Below, piece by piece: positions 25,128 through 34,536 of a stretch of 64,000 nt of DNA. This stretch comes from Thalassobius sp034670005 (GTDB lineage: Bacteria; Pseudomonadota; Alphaproteobacteria; Rhodobacterales; Rhodobacteraceae): assembly GCF_034670005.1 (NCBI RefSeq), contig NZ_JAXMOH010000002.1, positions 62,001 to 126,000 on the forward strand, written 5' to 3'. Each line of letters opens with the position of its first letter. Positions within the stretch are counted from its first letter, which is position 1. Under the pieces are notes generated by a model. It was not told the DNA's origin. It did not search any database and was given only the letters and a program-made list of their open reading frames with translations. A program made the translations under genes and the position numbers.

Positions 25128-26063
25128 CTCTGCGGCGGCTTTACGAATGAATTTTTCACAGATCTCCGGCTGTGTGACCGGCAGCATGTGACCTCCATCG
25201 ATCAGCGTCAGATGGATTGCCGGGTTTTGCCGGGCGAATTCCGCGCCGTGCAAATTGGCGTCAAGGATCCGGTCTTCTCGGGCAAATAACACCGAAACTG
25301 GAACCGGTAGGTGATCGTATTGGCTGTTCATCCATTTCAGGTCTCTGGCGGAGGCCAGAAAGTCGCGGCAGGTATTGCGGAATGACACCGGCCGTAATCC
25401 CAACAATCCACCGCCCTGTATCGAATAGGCTTTTGGGACCGTCTCAGGCCCGAACGTGTAATTGAGAACCATATCCGTGTTACGGATGCTGTTCGGGATA
25501 GCGAGCGTCCAGCTTAGCAGGAAACGCTTTAGGCCCGACTTTACCGCCAGTGCCTGAAACGGCGGCGCAACCTTGCCGCCCAACATTGTCAGCGGGGCAA
25601 GCAGCGCTAGCCCTCGGGTTTTGTGTGGGAAATCCAACGCCAAACATAGTGAAATTGCGCCGCCCAGAGAATGTCCAACCACCAAAGGCCGGTCGAGGTC
25701 CAGAGCATCTATCAGTTCGACGATCTGGGCAGCTTGGGCGCGCGGGTTGGCGGGAGTCTCATCTCCGCGTTCCGACCATCCCATACCGGGGCGGTCTATA
25801 GCAATAACACGGTGATCACGGGCGAGTCCGTCGATCAACCCCATGTCGAAATTGCCCAGTTGTGCGCCCAGCCCGTGAATCAGTACAATCGCTGGCCCTT
25901 CACCCCTGTCGACATAATGTTGCCGCCCGGTGGAGGTCTGAAGAAACGTGCCGCGCGGTGGCACGGCCTTTTCAACTCGCCGCTTGATCAGCCAGGTTTT
26001 CAACGGCAACCAGCCTACAGCACACAGCAGGCCGAGCCCCGCCAATCCGATGATCCAAAACAC
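25077..26063 (-). CDS. Alpha/beta hydrolase with N-terminal membrane anchor
   Basis: 328 residues. An N-terminal hydrophobic helix (FWIIGLAGLGLLCAVGWLP) precedes an alpha/beta-hydrolase domain: oxyanion region IVLIHGLGAQLGNF, AIDRPGMGWSERG, nucleophile S132 in VVGHSLGGAI, acid probably in FAREDRILDANLHG, and catalytic His in LIDGGHMLPVTQPE. Probably an esterase or lipase-like enzyme at the inner membrane; substrate unknown. C-terminal 17 codons overlap the convergent hypothetical gene. Confidence 0.88.
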   Translation of the reverse strand: MFWIIGLAGLGLLCAVGWLPLKTWLIKRRVEKAVPPRGTFLQTSTGRQHYVDRGEGPAIVLIHGLGAQLGNFDMGLIDGLARDHRVIAIDRPGMGWSERGDETPANPRAQAAQIVELIDALDLDRPLVVGHSLGGAISLCLALDFPHKTRGLALLAPLTMLGGKVAPPFQALAVKSGLKRFLLSWTLAIPNSIRNTDMVLNYTFGPETVPKAYSIQGGGLLGLRPVSFRNTCRDFLASARDLKWMNSQYDHLPVPVSVLFAREDRILDANLHGAEFARQNPAIHLTLIDGGHMLPVTQPEICEKFIRKAAAESAGIGEQNPSDQGRIG

Positions 26064-26148
26064 AAGCTTTCTCCCCTAAATCCCCAACGTGATGCTAGGG
26101 ATGGGGTGGACTGCGGGCTAGCGGTAGATTGGAAAACGTCGCGTCAGT

Positions 26149-26292
26149 TCAGCGCCAAAAGGCCAGCCATTCCAGCATGTCGGCGAATTTCTTAGCCACA
26201 AAGAGCAGGTTGTCACCGCCTGTCAAAATAAAATCGCCGCCGATTACGGCAGCGATCAAAATTCCAAGTCCAATGGCAATATGGTCAGTCAT
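26149..26292 (-). CDS. 47-residue membrane microprotein downstream of gap
   Basis: Reads MTDHIAIGLGILIAAVIGG, then DFILTGGDNLLFVAKK and FADMLEWLAFWR, ending 27 bases before the neighbouring hydrolase-side gap begins to widen. It has a clear N-terminal hydrophobic helix and a Trp-rich amphipathic tail, and it starts 27 bases after the gap stop on the same strand, so it is probably co-transcribed with gap. Codon choice and composition look coding. Function unknown. Confidence 0.7.
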   Translation of the reverse strand: MTDHIAIGLGILIAAVIGGDFILTGGDNLLFVAKKFADMLEWLAFWR

Positions 26293-26319
26293 AAGTCCAA
26301 GGGTCCGGATGAAATGGCG

Positions 26320-27366
26320 TTACACCAATTCATGCCGGACTGTCCCGCTCGGCGCAACCTCAGACTTCAAGAGCTTTCCCATGGCCACCGCCACATCCGC
26401 CATCCGGCAAGAAAAGCCCCATTCGTTATCATACCAGCTCAGCACCCGCACCAGACGCCCGCCGATAACCTTGGTCTGATCGGCGGCAAAAATCGAGCTT
26501 GCCTCGGTATGGTTGAAATCGATCGACACTTTCGGTTCGGTATCGAATTCCAGAATACCCTTCATCGCGCCTTGTGCGGCTTCGGCCATGATGGCGTTGA
26601 CCTCTTCCTCGGTCACGTCACGAGAGGCGACAAAAGTCAGGTCTACCGCCGATACATTCGGAGTCGGCACCCGGATGGCGGACCCGTCCAGCTTGCCTTT
26701 CAAGGCGGGCAGTACTTCGCCCAAGGCTTTGGCGGCCCCGGTCGAGGTCGGGATCATCGACATCGCCGCCGCACGGGCGCGGTACAAATCCTTGTGACGG
26801 CGGTCCAGCGTCGGCTGATCCCCGGTATAGGAATGGATCGTTGTCATGATGCCCGATTCAATTCCGATCTTGTCATTCAGCACCTTGGCCAGCGGTGCGA
26901 GGCAATTGGTGGTGCAGGACCCGTTCGAAACCATCACATCGCTCGCGGTCAGCTGTTCGTCATTCACGCCCATCACGATGGTTTTTTGCACGTTCTTGGC
27001 CGGGGCCGAGATCAGAACCGATTTTGCACCGCGTTCGATGTGCTTTTTGGCTTTGTCGCCATCATTAAAATTGCCGGTGCATTCCAGAACCACATCGACG
27101 CCGGACCAGTCCAGTTCGTCCATGTCATAGGTCGACATTACCTCAAAGCGGCCCCGGCCCAGATCCATCCAACCTTCGCCGGTGGTCACTTCACCGGGAA
27201 ACCGACCATGCACGGAATCGTAGCGTATCAGGTGTGCCGCAGTGTCCAGCGGGCCGGTTGCGTTGATCTTGACCACCTTGATGTCTTCGCGGGCGCTTTC
27301 CGCAATATGCGAGAGGGTGCAGCGGCCGATGCGGCCAAATCCGTTGATGCCAACAGTGATGGTCAT
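26320..27366 (-). CDS. gap: Glyceraldehyde-3-phosphate dehydrogenase
   Basis: Central glycolytic/gluconeogenic enzyme. 348 residues. NAD site TVGINGFGRIGRC at the N-terminus, catalytic C151 in SNGSCTTNCLAPLAK, TIHSYTGDQPTLD, PTSTGAAKALGEVLPALKGKLDG, RVPTPNVSAVDL and the terminal SWYDNEWGFSCRM. ATG at 27366 follows AGGAGC; the longer frame has no homologous extension. The VLECTGNF motif fits an NAD-type enzyme, but coenzyme preference is not settled here. Confidence 0.96.
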   Translation of the reverse strand: MTITVGINGFGRIGRCTLSHIAESAREDIKVVKINATGPLDTAAHLIRYDSVHGRFPGEVTTGEGWMDLGRGRFEVMSTYDMDELDWSGVDVVLECTGNFNDGDKAKKHIERGAKSVLISAPAKNVQKTIVMGVNDEQLTASDVMVSNGSCTTNCLAPLAKVLNDKIGIESGIMTTIHSYTGDQPTLDRRHKDLYRARAAAMSMIPTSTGAAKALGEVLPALKGKLDGSAIRVPTPNVSAVDLTFVASRDVTEEEVNAIMAEAAQGAMKGILEFDTEPKVSIDFNHTEASSIFAADQTKVIGGRLVRVLSWYDNEWGFSCRMADVAVAMGKLLKSEVAPSGTVRHELV

Positions 27367-27559
27367 GGAACATGCTCCTGAAATACAAGGTTTAGGGGGC
27401 GTATAGCCGCGCCCGCAAGCTGCGTGAAGGCAAAAAGTGTTTATTTGGCAGTCTGTTAGCGAAAACATGGTTCGGTTGCGCTAACGGTTGGTCAGGGTTC
27501 GGGCTTGCCCTGTACCGTACATCCACTAAGTTGGCGCTACCAATGGATGAGGTACAGGT

Positions 27560-28519
27560 ATGAGCGGTCTTCTCGCGCTTTTGGACGACGTCGCGGCCAT
27601 CGCTAAAGTGGCGGCCACCAGCGTCGATGACATCGCCGCCGCCGCGTCGAAGGCGGGCGGCAAGACTGCCGGGGTGATCATCGACGACGCGGCAGTGACC
27701 CCGAAATACGTGCATGGGTTTGCGCCGGCGCGGGAATTGCCGATCATCTGGAAAATCGCTCTGGGGTCGTTTTTCAACAAGCTGGTGATCCTGCTGCCCG
27801 CCGCGATGCTGATGTCGAATTTCGCGCCCTGGCTGATCACGCCCTTGCTGATGCTGGGGGGCAGCTATTTGTGTTTCGAAGGTGCGGAAAAGATTTTCCA
27901 CGCGCTGTTCCCGCATGGCGACAAGCATATCGAACAGGATATGTCGGTGCAGGCCCCTGGTCACCTGGAGCAGCAAAAGGTCAGCGGCGCGATCAAGACC
28001 GATTTCATCCTGTCGGCGGAAATCATGACCATCGCGCTTTCAGCGATCCCCGAAGGCGCGCTCTGGCTCGAAGCCGCCGCCCTTGGGCTTGTCGGCATCG
28101 TGGTGACGATGGCGATCTACGGGTCGGTGGCGCTGATCGTGAAGATGGACGATGTTGGGCTCTACGTCGCGCAAAACGCCCGCACCGGATTGGGCCAGAG
28201 CTTTGGGCGCGGCTTGGTAAAATTCATGCCGGTGCTGATGCGTATCCTGTCGGTGGTGGGCACTGCGGCGATGCTGTGGGTCGGCGGTTCGATCATGATC
28301 CACGGGCTTCACGATCTGGGTCTGCATCATCCCTATGGAGATATCCACGACATCGCGGTCGCCGCTGGCCATTTGGTATCCGAAACTGCGCGCGGCGCGG
28401 TGGAATGGGGCGTTACAGCTTTGGCCGACGGCATTTTGGGCCTGGCCTATGGGATCATTCTTATCCCGGTCGCAACCCGTGTGATCGGCCCACTTTTTCG
28501 AAAGAAAAAGGCGCACTGA
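27560..28519 (+). CDS. DUF808 (YedI-type) membrane protein
   Basis: 319 residues. Characteristic start SGLLALLDDVAAIAKVAATSVDDIAAAASKAGGKTAGVIIDDAAVTP (conserved cytoplasmic part, given in pieces of the family pattern) followed by several membrane helices and GGSYLCFEGAEKIFH; C-terminus is basic (RKKKAH). The family is widespread and lacks a firm biochemical role. Single gene with its own upstream region, divergent from gap. Confidence 0.9.
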   Translation: MSGLLALLDDVAAIAKVAATSVDDIAAAASKAGGKTAGVIIDDAAVTPKYVHGFAPARELPIIWKIALGSFFNKLVILLPAAMLMSNFAPWLITPLLMLGGSYLCFEGAEKIFHALFPHGDKHIEQDMSVQAPGHLEQQKVSGAIKTDFILSAEIMTIALSAIPEGALWLEAAALGLVGIVVTMAIYGSVALIVKMDDVGLYVAQNARTGLGQSFGRGLVKFMPVLMRILSVVGTAAMLWVGGSIMIHGLHDLGLHHPYGDIHDIAVAAGHLVSETARGAVEWGVTALADGILGLAYGIILIPVATRVIGPLFRKKKAH

Positions 28520-29155
28520 TCTTCAACTTATCCTTTTCGTGAATACCCCGCCGCGCATTATTACGCGCGATGGGGGAGCAGAGGTGTGGGCCTGTCCCTG
28601 CCATTCAACTATTGTCCTTACTGAAACGCCTACTTTTCCATAGAAAAAAGATGAAAAGTCCCGTGGCGTTAGAAATCATTCGGCGCAATCTGCATGACTG
28701 GTAATTAGGTCCAGCCCAAGGGTACGAGTTGTATACTTGCGGGAGGGTGAGATCTGAGATTCAGTTTCTCGCTATATACGCATTTTTGCAAAATTGAATT
28801 CTGCCTGGCAGTAAATAAATGTGGCGTTGTACCGTTCCTATTGGGGATCAGTCCGATAAAGGAGCGTGTGACGCGGTATGAAATCACTCTTTCTTGTTCG
28901 TATCCGCCGTACAAAAGAATCGGCGCATCCGAACGAGTTCGGAGATGATCCGACGACTTCATCGCAACTGCTGCAAAGGGTCGAGGGATGTTGGGAGCTT
29001 GTCAGGAGGCACCAGCATTTTGGGTTGCGCCAAGCGTCGCATGAAAAATGACAGTATCACCGTCTCGGGTGTTGGGTGGATCGTCGAAGAACTATGGGGG
29101 GCAGTTACGCTGCCCGCCGCTAGTGAAATGTTAAAGTGGTAGGGAGGATTTTTGG
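28520..29155. other. 636-bp stretch without a convincing gene
   Basis: Lies between DUF808 and the chemoreceptor. The middle (about 28600-28880) is visibly more AT-rich than the neighbouring genes. A weak gcgc-type hairpin at about 28546-28575 may end the DUF808 transcript. One 57-codon frame (28878-29051, MKSLFLVRIRRTK...) has an AAGGAG 14 bases upstream, too far for an ideal site, and an arginine-rich, low-complexity-free product with no recognised family. The remaining frames look like chance. The 3' part presumably holds the chemoreceptor promoter. Confidence 0.5.
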
Positions 29156-31204
29156 ATGACCCTAAAGTTCAAGTTAACCGTTGTTTTTGCCCTCGTGGTG
29201 CTATTGGCCGCGGCAGGAATGGGGCTCGGCATCATGAAGATGGGCGAACTCAAAGCAGAATTCGACGATGTGTTGGATCGCAAAGTTCTTGGTGTGGCGC
29301 TGGCCAATGAAATCGCCACACAATCTGTTTCGGTCGCGCGGAACGAAAAAAAACTGATCCTTGCCCCTCAGAAAAAGGAAAAGGATGAGCTTGCGGTTGA
29401 AATCGACGCCAACGTTGCGAAAATCGCAGAGCTGATGTCAGAGCTTCGTGGAGTTTCGGAAGTCGAGGATCAGTCCCTGCTCGACGCCTTCGATGAGGAT
29501 TGGCAACGTTACCTTCAGGCGAACTCGAAAATTCAGGAAGCGTCGGGATTGCAGTCCATCCTGAAAGGTCGTCAAATCCTTCAAGAGCAGGAAACACAGG
29601 CCTATCAGGTGCTGGCGGAGGCCCTGAAGGCATTGCAGGACCTTCTCGTTCTGGATGCAAGCGGATCGTCGGATTTCGACGGCAGCGATGAAATTGCAGT
29701 GATGTCCGTGGTGGAAGCCGAGCTTCTGCGCGTCCGGGTCAATGTTTACAGCACGATGGCGTCTTCTGCCCAGCCAGATATCGTAAAGGCCCTGTCAGAA
29801 CGCACGCATGAACAGATTAAGAAATTACAAAGTGCGGTCAGCGTTGCCGAATTGTCTTTGCCGGATGAATATTGGGATGCCGTGGTCGCCATCGAAGATA
29901 AGTTGGAAGTATGGTTGCCGCTTGTCGAAATGGCACTTGAGAAGGCCCTTGAGAATGGCGATTACGAGGCGCTGACGATCAGCAACGGCACCGCTGCCGA
30001 GGCCCTCGATAACGCAGAAGAACAGCTCAGCACTTTGGTGAAACGGCTGCAGGTTCGCATGGAACAGGCTAGCGAAAACGTTGCGGCGACTTATACCCTC
30101 AGCAAACAAATTCAGATTGGTGCGCTTATTGCGATGGTGCTGATCGCCAGTGCCGCGGCATTGCTGATCGTACGCGGTATCTACCGTCAGCTTGGCGGCG
30201 AACCCGCTTATGCACAAGATGCGTTGCGCCAGATCGCCGATGGCGATCTCGGGCTTGTCATTCAGACCCGGGCGGGTGACCAAGACAGCCTGCTTGCTGC
30301 GCTGTCCAACATGACTGAACGGCTGAAATCCGTGGTTGGGGATGTCAGCGCGGCGGCGCGCGGCGTTGCAGCCGGCAGCGAGCAAATGGCGGCCAGTTCC
30401 GAACAGCTTAACCAAGGGGCCGCGGAACAAGCCGCGTCGTCAGAGGAAACCTCGGCCTCGATCGAGGAAATGGCAGCAACGATCGGTCAGAACGCTGAAA
30501 ATACCATTCAGACGGAACAGATCGCTCGTAAGGCAGCGAAAGATGCCGAAACCAGCGGCGAAGCCGTAGGCGATGCAGTCAAGGCAATGGAAACCATTGC
30601 GGATAAGATCATGGTGATCCAGGAAATCGCCCGGCAGACAGATCTGCTGGCCCTGAATGCAGCAGTCGAAGCGGCGCGGGCGGGCGATCATGGGCGCGGT
30701 TTCGCTGTCGTGGCCGCAGAAGTCCGCAAGTTGGCCGAGAGATCGCAGGAAGCCGCGACGGAAATCTCGGGGCTGTCGGGGCAAACGGTTCGTTCGGCTC
30801 GATCAGCGGGCGATCTACTCAACAGCCTCGTGCCTGATATCCAGAAGACAGCAGAACTTGTCGGAGGTATCTCGGCAGCTAACGCCGAGATGAATGTTGG
30901 CGCGGGCCAGATCAACGAAGCGATCCAGCAACTTGACTCGGTGACGCAACAGAACAGTTTGGCATCTGACGACATGTCGACGGCAGCGACAGGATTGTCG
31001 GAACAAGCCGAGCGGCTGCAAAACAGCATTAGCTTCTTTAAACTGGACAGCTTAGCCGTAGACGCGCCGCAGCCTGGCGAGGCTGAAACCGACGAAAGCA
31101 GCGCCGACACTTCTGGCGCGGTGGAGAATGGTGGTTTCGTCCTTGATATCTCGGATCAAAGCGATGAACCGGACGCCGATTTCATCCGCGTCGTAAACAG
31201 GTGA
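29156..31204 (+). CDS. Methyl-accepting chemotaxis protein
   Basis: 682 residues. First membrane helix about 7-27, a mainly helical periplasmic sensor domain to about residue 318, second helix about 320-342 (IGALIAMVLIASAAALLIV), HAMP about 343-395 (ALRQIADGDLGLVI), then the cytoplasmic coiled coil with the conserved hairpin tip EIARQTDLLALNAAVEAARA followed by GDHGRGFAVVAAEVRKLAER. The acidic C-terminal tail lacks an NWETF-type CheR-binding pentapeptide. Ligand unknown. Che partners are not in the window. Start codon is TTG/ATG-near at 29156 with GGGAGGATTTTTGG upstream. Confidence 0.92.
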   Translation: MTLKFKLTVVFALVVLLAAAGMGLGIMKMGELKAEFDDVLDRKVLGVALANEIATQSVSVARNEKKLILAPQKKEKDELAVEIDANVAKIAELMSELRGVSEVEDQSLLDAFDEDWQRYLQANSKIQEASGLQSILKGRQILQEQETQAYQVLAEALKALQDLLVLDASGSSDFDGSDEIAVMSVVEAELLRVRVNVYSTMASSAQPDIVKALSERTHEQIKKLQSAVSVAELSLPDEYWDAVVAIEDKLEVWLPLVEMALEKALENGDYEALTISNGTAAEALDNAEEQLSTLVKRLQVRMEQASENVAATYTLSKQIQIGALIAMVLIASAAALLIVRGIYRQLGGEPAYAQDALRQIADGDLGLVIQTRAGDQDSLLAALSNMTERLKSVVGDVSAAARGVAAGSEQMAASSEQLNQGAAEQAASSEETSASIEEMAATIGQNAENTIQTEQIARKAAKDAETSGEAVGDAVKAMETIADKIMVIQEIARQTDLLALNAAVEAARAGDHGRGFAVVAAEVRKLAERSQEAATEISGLSGQTVRSARSAGDLLNSLVPDIQKTAELVGGISAANAEMNVGAGQINEAIQQLDSVTQQNSLASDDMSTAATGLSEQAERLQNSISFFKLDSLAVDAPQPGEAETDESSADTSGAVENGGFVLDISDQSDEPDADFIRVVNR

Positions 31205-31240
31205 TGGTGTAAAGCCAACAGAGGTGATCCACTCAGAAAG

Positions 31241-31264
31241 GGGCGGCTGGATTTCCGGTCGCCC
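31241..31264 (+). terminator. Terminator of the chemoreceptor gene
   Basis: Ten-base stem gggcggctgg/ccggtcgccc (two G-U pairs in RNA) with an attt loop, followed by a T-rich ttcgtctttcc, 36 bases after the stop. Confidence 0.6.
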
Positions 31265-31384
31265 TTCGTCTTTCCTCCGTTCCTTCGATCAGGGCAGCAG
31301 AGGAGCGAGGCGCGGCAGAAAAGGGAATCCTTTTGAAAAGCAAAGGGCCGCGCCTGCGCGCAGCCCAATCTCAAATACCGAAAG

Positions 31385-31403
31385 GGTGGGGTTTCACCCC
31401 ACC
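31385..31403 (-). terminator. Hairpin downstream of tkt
   Basis: Seven-base stem ggtgggg/ccccacc with a five-base loop just past the tkt stop; a modest T-containing tail (CTTTCGGTATTTG) follows on the minus strand. Confidence 0.5.
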
Positions 31404-31409
31404 AGTCGC

Positions 31410-33437
31410 TTACCCCAGCAATTCCTTAACTTTCGCGGCAGTTGCCTCCGCAGTGATGCCGAATTTTTCGTACAACACATTGGCCGGGGCCGAGGCACCG
31501 AAATCGGACATGCCGATGAAACCCGCCTTGGCTTCACGCCCACGTTCGCCCAGCAGCCAGCGGTCCCAACCCTGACGCATTGCGGCTTCGATGCCGACGC
31601 GCACTGGCCCGGCGGGCAGAACGCGCTTGCGATAGGCTTCGTCCTGCGCGGCGAACAGCTCCATGCAGGGCATCGACACGACGCGGGTGCCGATACCTTC
31701 GGCCTGCAACAGATCGCGGGCGGCCAGCGCGATTTCCACTTCCGATCCGGTCGCGATCAGGATCGCCCGGCGCTTGCCTTCGGAATCGGCCAAAACATAA
31801 GCGCCCTGCGCCGTCAGATTCTTAGCGGTATGCTTGCTGCGCACGGTCGGCAGGCCCTGACGGGTCAGCGACAGTACGGATGGCGTGTCCTTGGTGGTGA
31901 GCGCCAGTTCCCAGGCTTCCGCCGTCTCGATCGTGTCGGCGGGGCGGAACACATGAGTGTTGGGGGTCGCGCGGCTGATCGCGAGATGTTCCACCGGCTG
32001 GTGGGTAGGACCGTCTTCTCCCAGCCCGATCGAATCGTGGGTCATCACGAAAACGGTGGGGATCTTCATCAATGCTGCCAGCCGCATCGCCGGACGCGCG
32101 TAATCGGTGAAGGCCATGAAGGTGCCGCCGTAGGGACGGATGCCACCATGCAGCGCCATGCCGTTCATTGCAGCGGCCATACCATGTTCGCGGATGCCCC
32201 AGTGGATATAGCGGCCGCCGCGGTTGTCGGTGTCGAACACGCCCAAGTCGCCGGTCAGGGTGTTGTTCGATCCCGTCAGGTCGGCCGAACCGCCGACGGT
32301 TTCGGTCATCACCGGATTGATCACTTCCAGCACCATTTCGCTGGATTTGCGGGTGGCGACTTTCGGGCCTTCTTCGCTGATTTGCTTTTTCAGGGCCCGA
32401 ATGGTGGGGGACAGGCGTTTGGGAACGTCGCGGTCGAAGATGCGTTTGAACTCTGCCTGTTTGCGGTCCGAAACCGACGCCAGTCGCGCCTCCCATTCCG
32501 AACGGTCTGCGGTACCGCGCGAACCGATTTCTTCCCACGCCTGCTTGATCTCGGCAGGCACTTCGAACGGACCATAGGGCCAGCCATAAGCAGCCTTGGT
32601 GTCCGCAATCAACGTCTCGTCCGTCAGCGCGCCATGGCCCTTGGAGGTGTCCTGCGCCGAGGAGCCGAGTGCAATATGGGTCTTGCACGCGATCATCGAC
32701 GGTTTGCCAGCTTTCTTTGCCGCTGAGATGGCGGCGTCGATAGCTTCCGGATCGTGACCGTCGATTTCCTGTACATGCCAGCCGGAGGCCTTGAACCGCT
32801 GAATCTGATCGGTGCGGTCGGCCAGATCGACGGTGCCGTCGATGGTGATACCGTTATTATCCCAGAACACCACCAGTTTGGACAGTTGATGACGTCCGGC
32901 AAGAGCAATTGCTTCATGGCTGACGCCTTCCATCAGGCACCCGTCGCCAGCGATCACGTAGGTATGGTGGTCGACCAGTTTCTTGCCATACTGCGCGCGC
33001 AGGATTTCCTCGGCCATGGCGAACCCGACCGCGTTGGAAATGCCTTGGCCCAGCGGACCGGTAGTGGTTTCGATCCCCGAGGCGTGGCCGTATTCCGGAT
33101 GTCCTGCTGTTTTCGCGCCCCACTGGCGGAAATTGCGGATCTCTTCCAGAGTGATGTCTTCGTTGCCGGTGAGGTAGAGCAGCGAATAAAGCAACATCGA
33201 TCCGTGACCCGCAGACAGGATGAACCGGTCACGGTCCGGCCAATACGGGGCCGCTGCATCGAATTTCAGGTGCTTTTCGAACAAGACGGTGGCAACGTCG
33301 GCCATCCCCATCGGCATACCGGAATGGCCCGAATTCGCCGCGTGGATCGCATCGAGCGTCAAGGTGCGGATTGCGGCCGCTTTTGACCAATGTTCTGGGT
33401 TCGCAGTGCGCAGGGCAGAAATATCCACAAGAGGCAT
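31410..33437 (-). CDS. tkt: Transketolase
   Basis: Thiamine-diphosphate enzyme moving two-carbon units in the pentose phosphate pathway. 675 residues, usual length. HAANSGHSGMPMGMADV at the N-terminus, LSAGHGSMLLYSLLYLTG, TPP motif GDGCLMEGVSHEAIALAG ending in DNNGITIDG, GGSADLTGSN and the pyrimidine-domain EHGMAAAMNGMALHGG with FVMTHDSIGLGEDGPTHQP. Divergent from the coiled-coil/zapA pair, 191 bp away. Confidence 0.97.
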   Translation of the reverse strand: MPLVDISALRTANPEHWSKAAAIRTLTLDAIHAANSGHSGMPMGMADVATVLFEKHLKFDAAAPYWPDRDRFILSAGHGSMLLYSLLYLTGNEDITLEEIRNFRQWGAKTAGHPEYGHASGIETTTGPLGQGISNAVGFAMAEEILRAQYGKKLVDHHTYVIAGDGCLMEGVSHEAIALAGRHQLSKLVVFWDNNGITIDGTVDLADRTDQIQRFKASGWHVQEIDGHDPEAIDAAISAAKKAGKPSMIACKTHIALGSSAQDTSKGHGALTDETLIADTKAAYGWPYGPFEVPAEIKQAWEEIGSRGTADRSEWEARLASVSDRKQAEFKRIFDRDVPKRLSPTIRALKKQISEEGPKVATRKSSEMVLEVINPVMTETVGGSADLTGSNNTLTGDLGVFDTDNRGGRYIHWGIREHGMAAAMNGMALHGGIRPYGGTFMAFTDYARPAMRLAALMKIPTVFVMTHDSIGLGEDGPTHQPVEHLAISRATPNTHVFRPADTIETAEAWELALTTKDTPSVLSLTRQGLPTVRSKHTAKNLTAQGAYVLADSEGKRRAILIATGSEVEIALAARDLLQAEGIGTRVVSMPCMELFAAQDEAYRKRVLPAGPVRVGIEAAMRQGWDRWLLGERGREAKAGFIGMSDFGASAPANVLYEKFGITAEATAAKVKELLG

Positions 33438-33628
33438 CCTTTGATCTGGCTGAGTTAGCGCTGCTCATACCAGCCCGTGTCCGAAGATCAAGCGGTTGGG
33501 CGTGATATCCGGTGCTTGGGGGGCGCATTTTCCCTGCTCATTAGGTAAACTTTGCCCCAAGGAACGCCATCTTGATTCGCGCAGGCGAATTTTCGAGCGT
33601 TCTGATAATAACCGGAAGGCAGAGGCGC

Positions 33629-34132
33629 ATGAGCGACATAACCGAACTGGAACGCCGTATCACCGCCGCGATGGATCGTATCGCGAAAGGCGTGGAAGAT
33701 TTGGGGCACCCTCAAACGGACGCTCCCGATACCGATGCGGCCGCATCGGACACGGACACAGAGCTGCGCCAAGCGTTGGAAGAAGAACAGCTGGCCAATG
33801 CCCAGTTGCAGGAACGTCTGAAAGCGCTGCATGGCAAAATCGACAAGAAAGATGCCGAAACCGAGGAGGAACTCTCGGGTCTGAAATCGGCGCTTGCCGA
33901 AATGGGCGCCGCCCTGTCAGAACTGAAATCGACAAGCGAAGAACTGCGTGCGGCCAATCAGGCCCTGCGCGAGGCGCAGACCGGAGATATCGCCGAAGCG
34001 TTAGATGCCGGGCTCAAGGCCGAACTAGAGGCGCTCAGGGCCGAACGTGCGGCAGAGGCGGCGGAATCGCAGGCTATTGCCGCTGCGCTTGAGCCGCTGA
34101 TAGATACCAGCAAGAATAAGGAAACCGCCTGA
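33629..34132 (+). CDS. Coiled-coil protein upstream of zapA
   Basis: 167 residues, almost entirely predicted helix with heptad-like Leu/Ala spacing (ELRQALEEEQLANAQLQERLKAL, then EEELSGLKSALAEMGAALSEL, ELRAANQALREAQ and LKAELEALRAERAAEAAE). Very acidic, no membrane segment. Its TGA overlaps the zapA ATG (TGATG), so translation is coupled and a role with ZapA at the division septum is a fair inference. The ATG at 33629 is chosen over an upstream frame that is not helical. Confidence 0.8.
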   Translation: MSDITELERRITAAMDRIAKGVEDLGHPQTDAPDTDAAASDTDTELRQALEEEQLANAQLQERLKALHGKIDKKDAETEEELSGLKSALAEMGAALSELKSTSEELRAANQALREAQTGDIAEALDAGLKAELEALRAERAAEAAESQAIAAALEPLIDTSKNKETA

Positions 34133-34527
34133 TGCCCGAAGTTATCATCCATATCGGCGGTCGCGCCTTTGAAGTTTCCTGTCAGGATGGTGAAGAACAT
34201 TACCTGCATTCCGCCGCCGGTATGCTCGATACCGAAGCGAGTACTCTGGCGCAGCAGATCGGCCGCCTGCCGGAATCGCGCATGTTGCTGATGGCAGGGC
34301 TGATGCTGGCGGATAAAACCGCCGGGCTAGAAGACCAGTTGAAGGATGTTGAGGCCAAGTTAGCCGAAACAACGGCCGAAATGGAAAAACTGCGAGCCGC
34401 ACCGGCGCCGGATCCCGAACGTGTCGAAGTCCCGGTGATCCCGCAAATCGTGCAGGACACTCTGGCCGAAATCGCCGCACGCGCCGAAGCGCTTGCCGAT
34501 GAGGTCGAAGAAAAAGCAGCTCCCTGA
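34132..34527 (+). CDS. zapA: Cell division protein ZapA
   Basis: 131 residues. Opens PEVIIHIGGRAFEVSCQDGEEHYLHSAAGMLD, the ZapA head domain that binds FtsZ and bundles protofilaments, followed by a coiled coil (LEDQLKDVEAKLAETTAEMEKL). Longer than E. coli ZapA because of a Pro/Glu-rich C-terminus, as is usual in alphaproteobacteria. Coupled to the coiled-coil gene. No 6S RNA or ygfA-like gene was recognised downstream. Confidence 0.9.
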   Translation: MPEVIIHIGGRAFEVSCQDGEEHYLHSAAGMLDTEASTLAQQIGRLPESRMLLMAGLMLADKTAGLEDQLKDVEAKLAETTAEMEKLRAAPAPDPERVEVPVIPQIVQDTLAEIAARAEALADEVEEKAAP

Positions 34528-34536
34528 TCGCGCGGT

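Noticed and set aside
28878..29051. 57-codon ORF upstream of the chemoreceptor
   Set aside because: Ribosome-binding site is too distant, composition is not convincing and no family was recognised; mentioned only in the description of the gap.
31224..32726. 500-codon plus-strand frame opposite tkt
   Set aside because: It is an open antisense shadow of a high-GC gene; the translation is rich in His, Arg and Gln with no domain, while tkt on the other strand is fully conserved.
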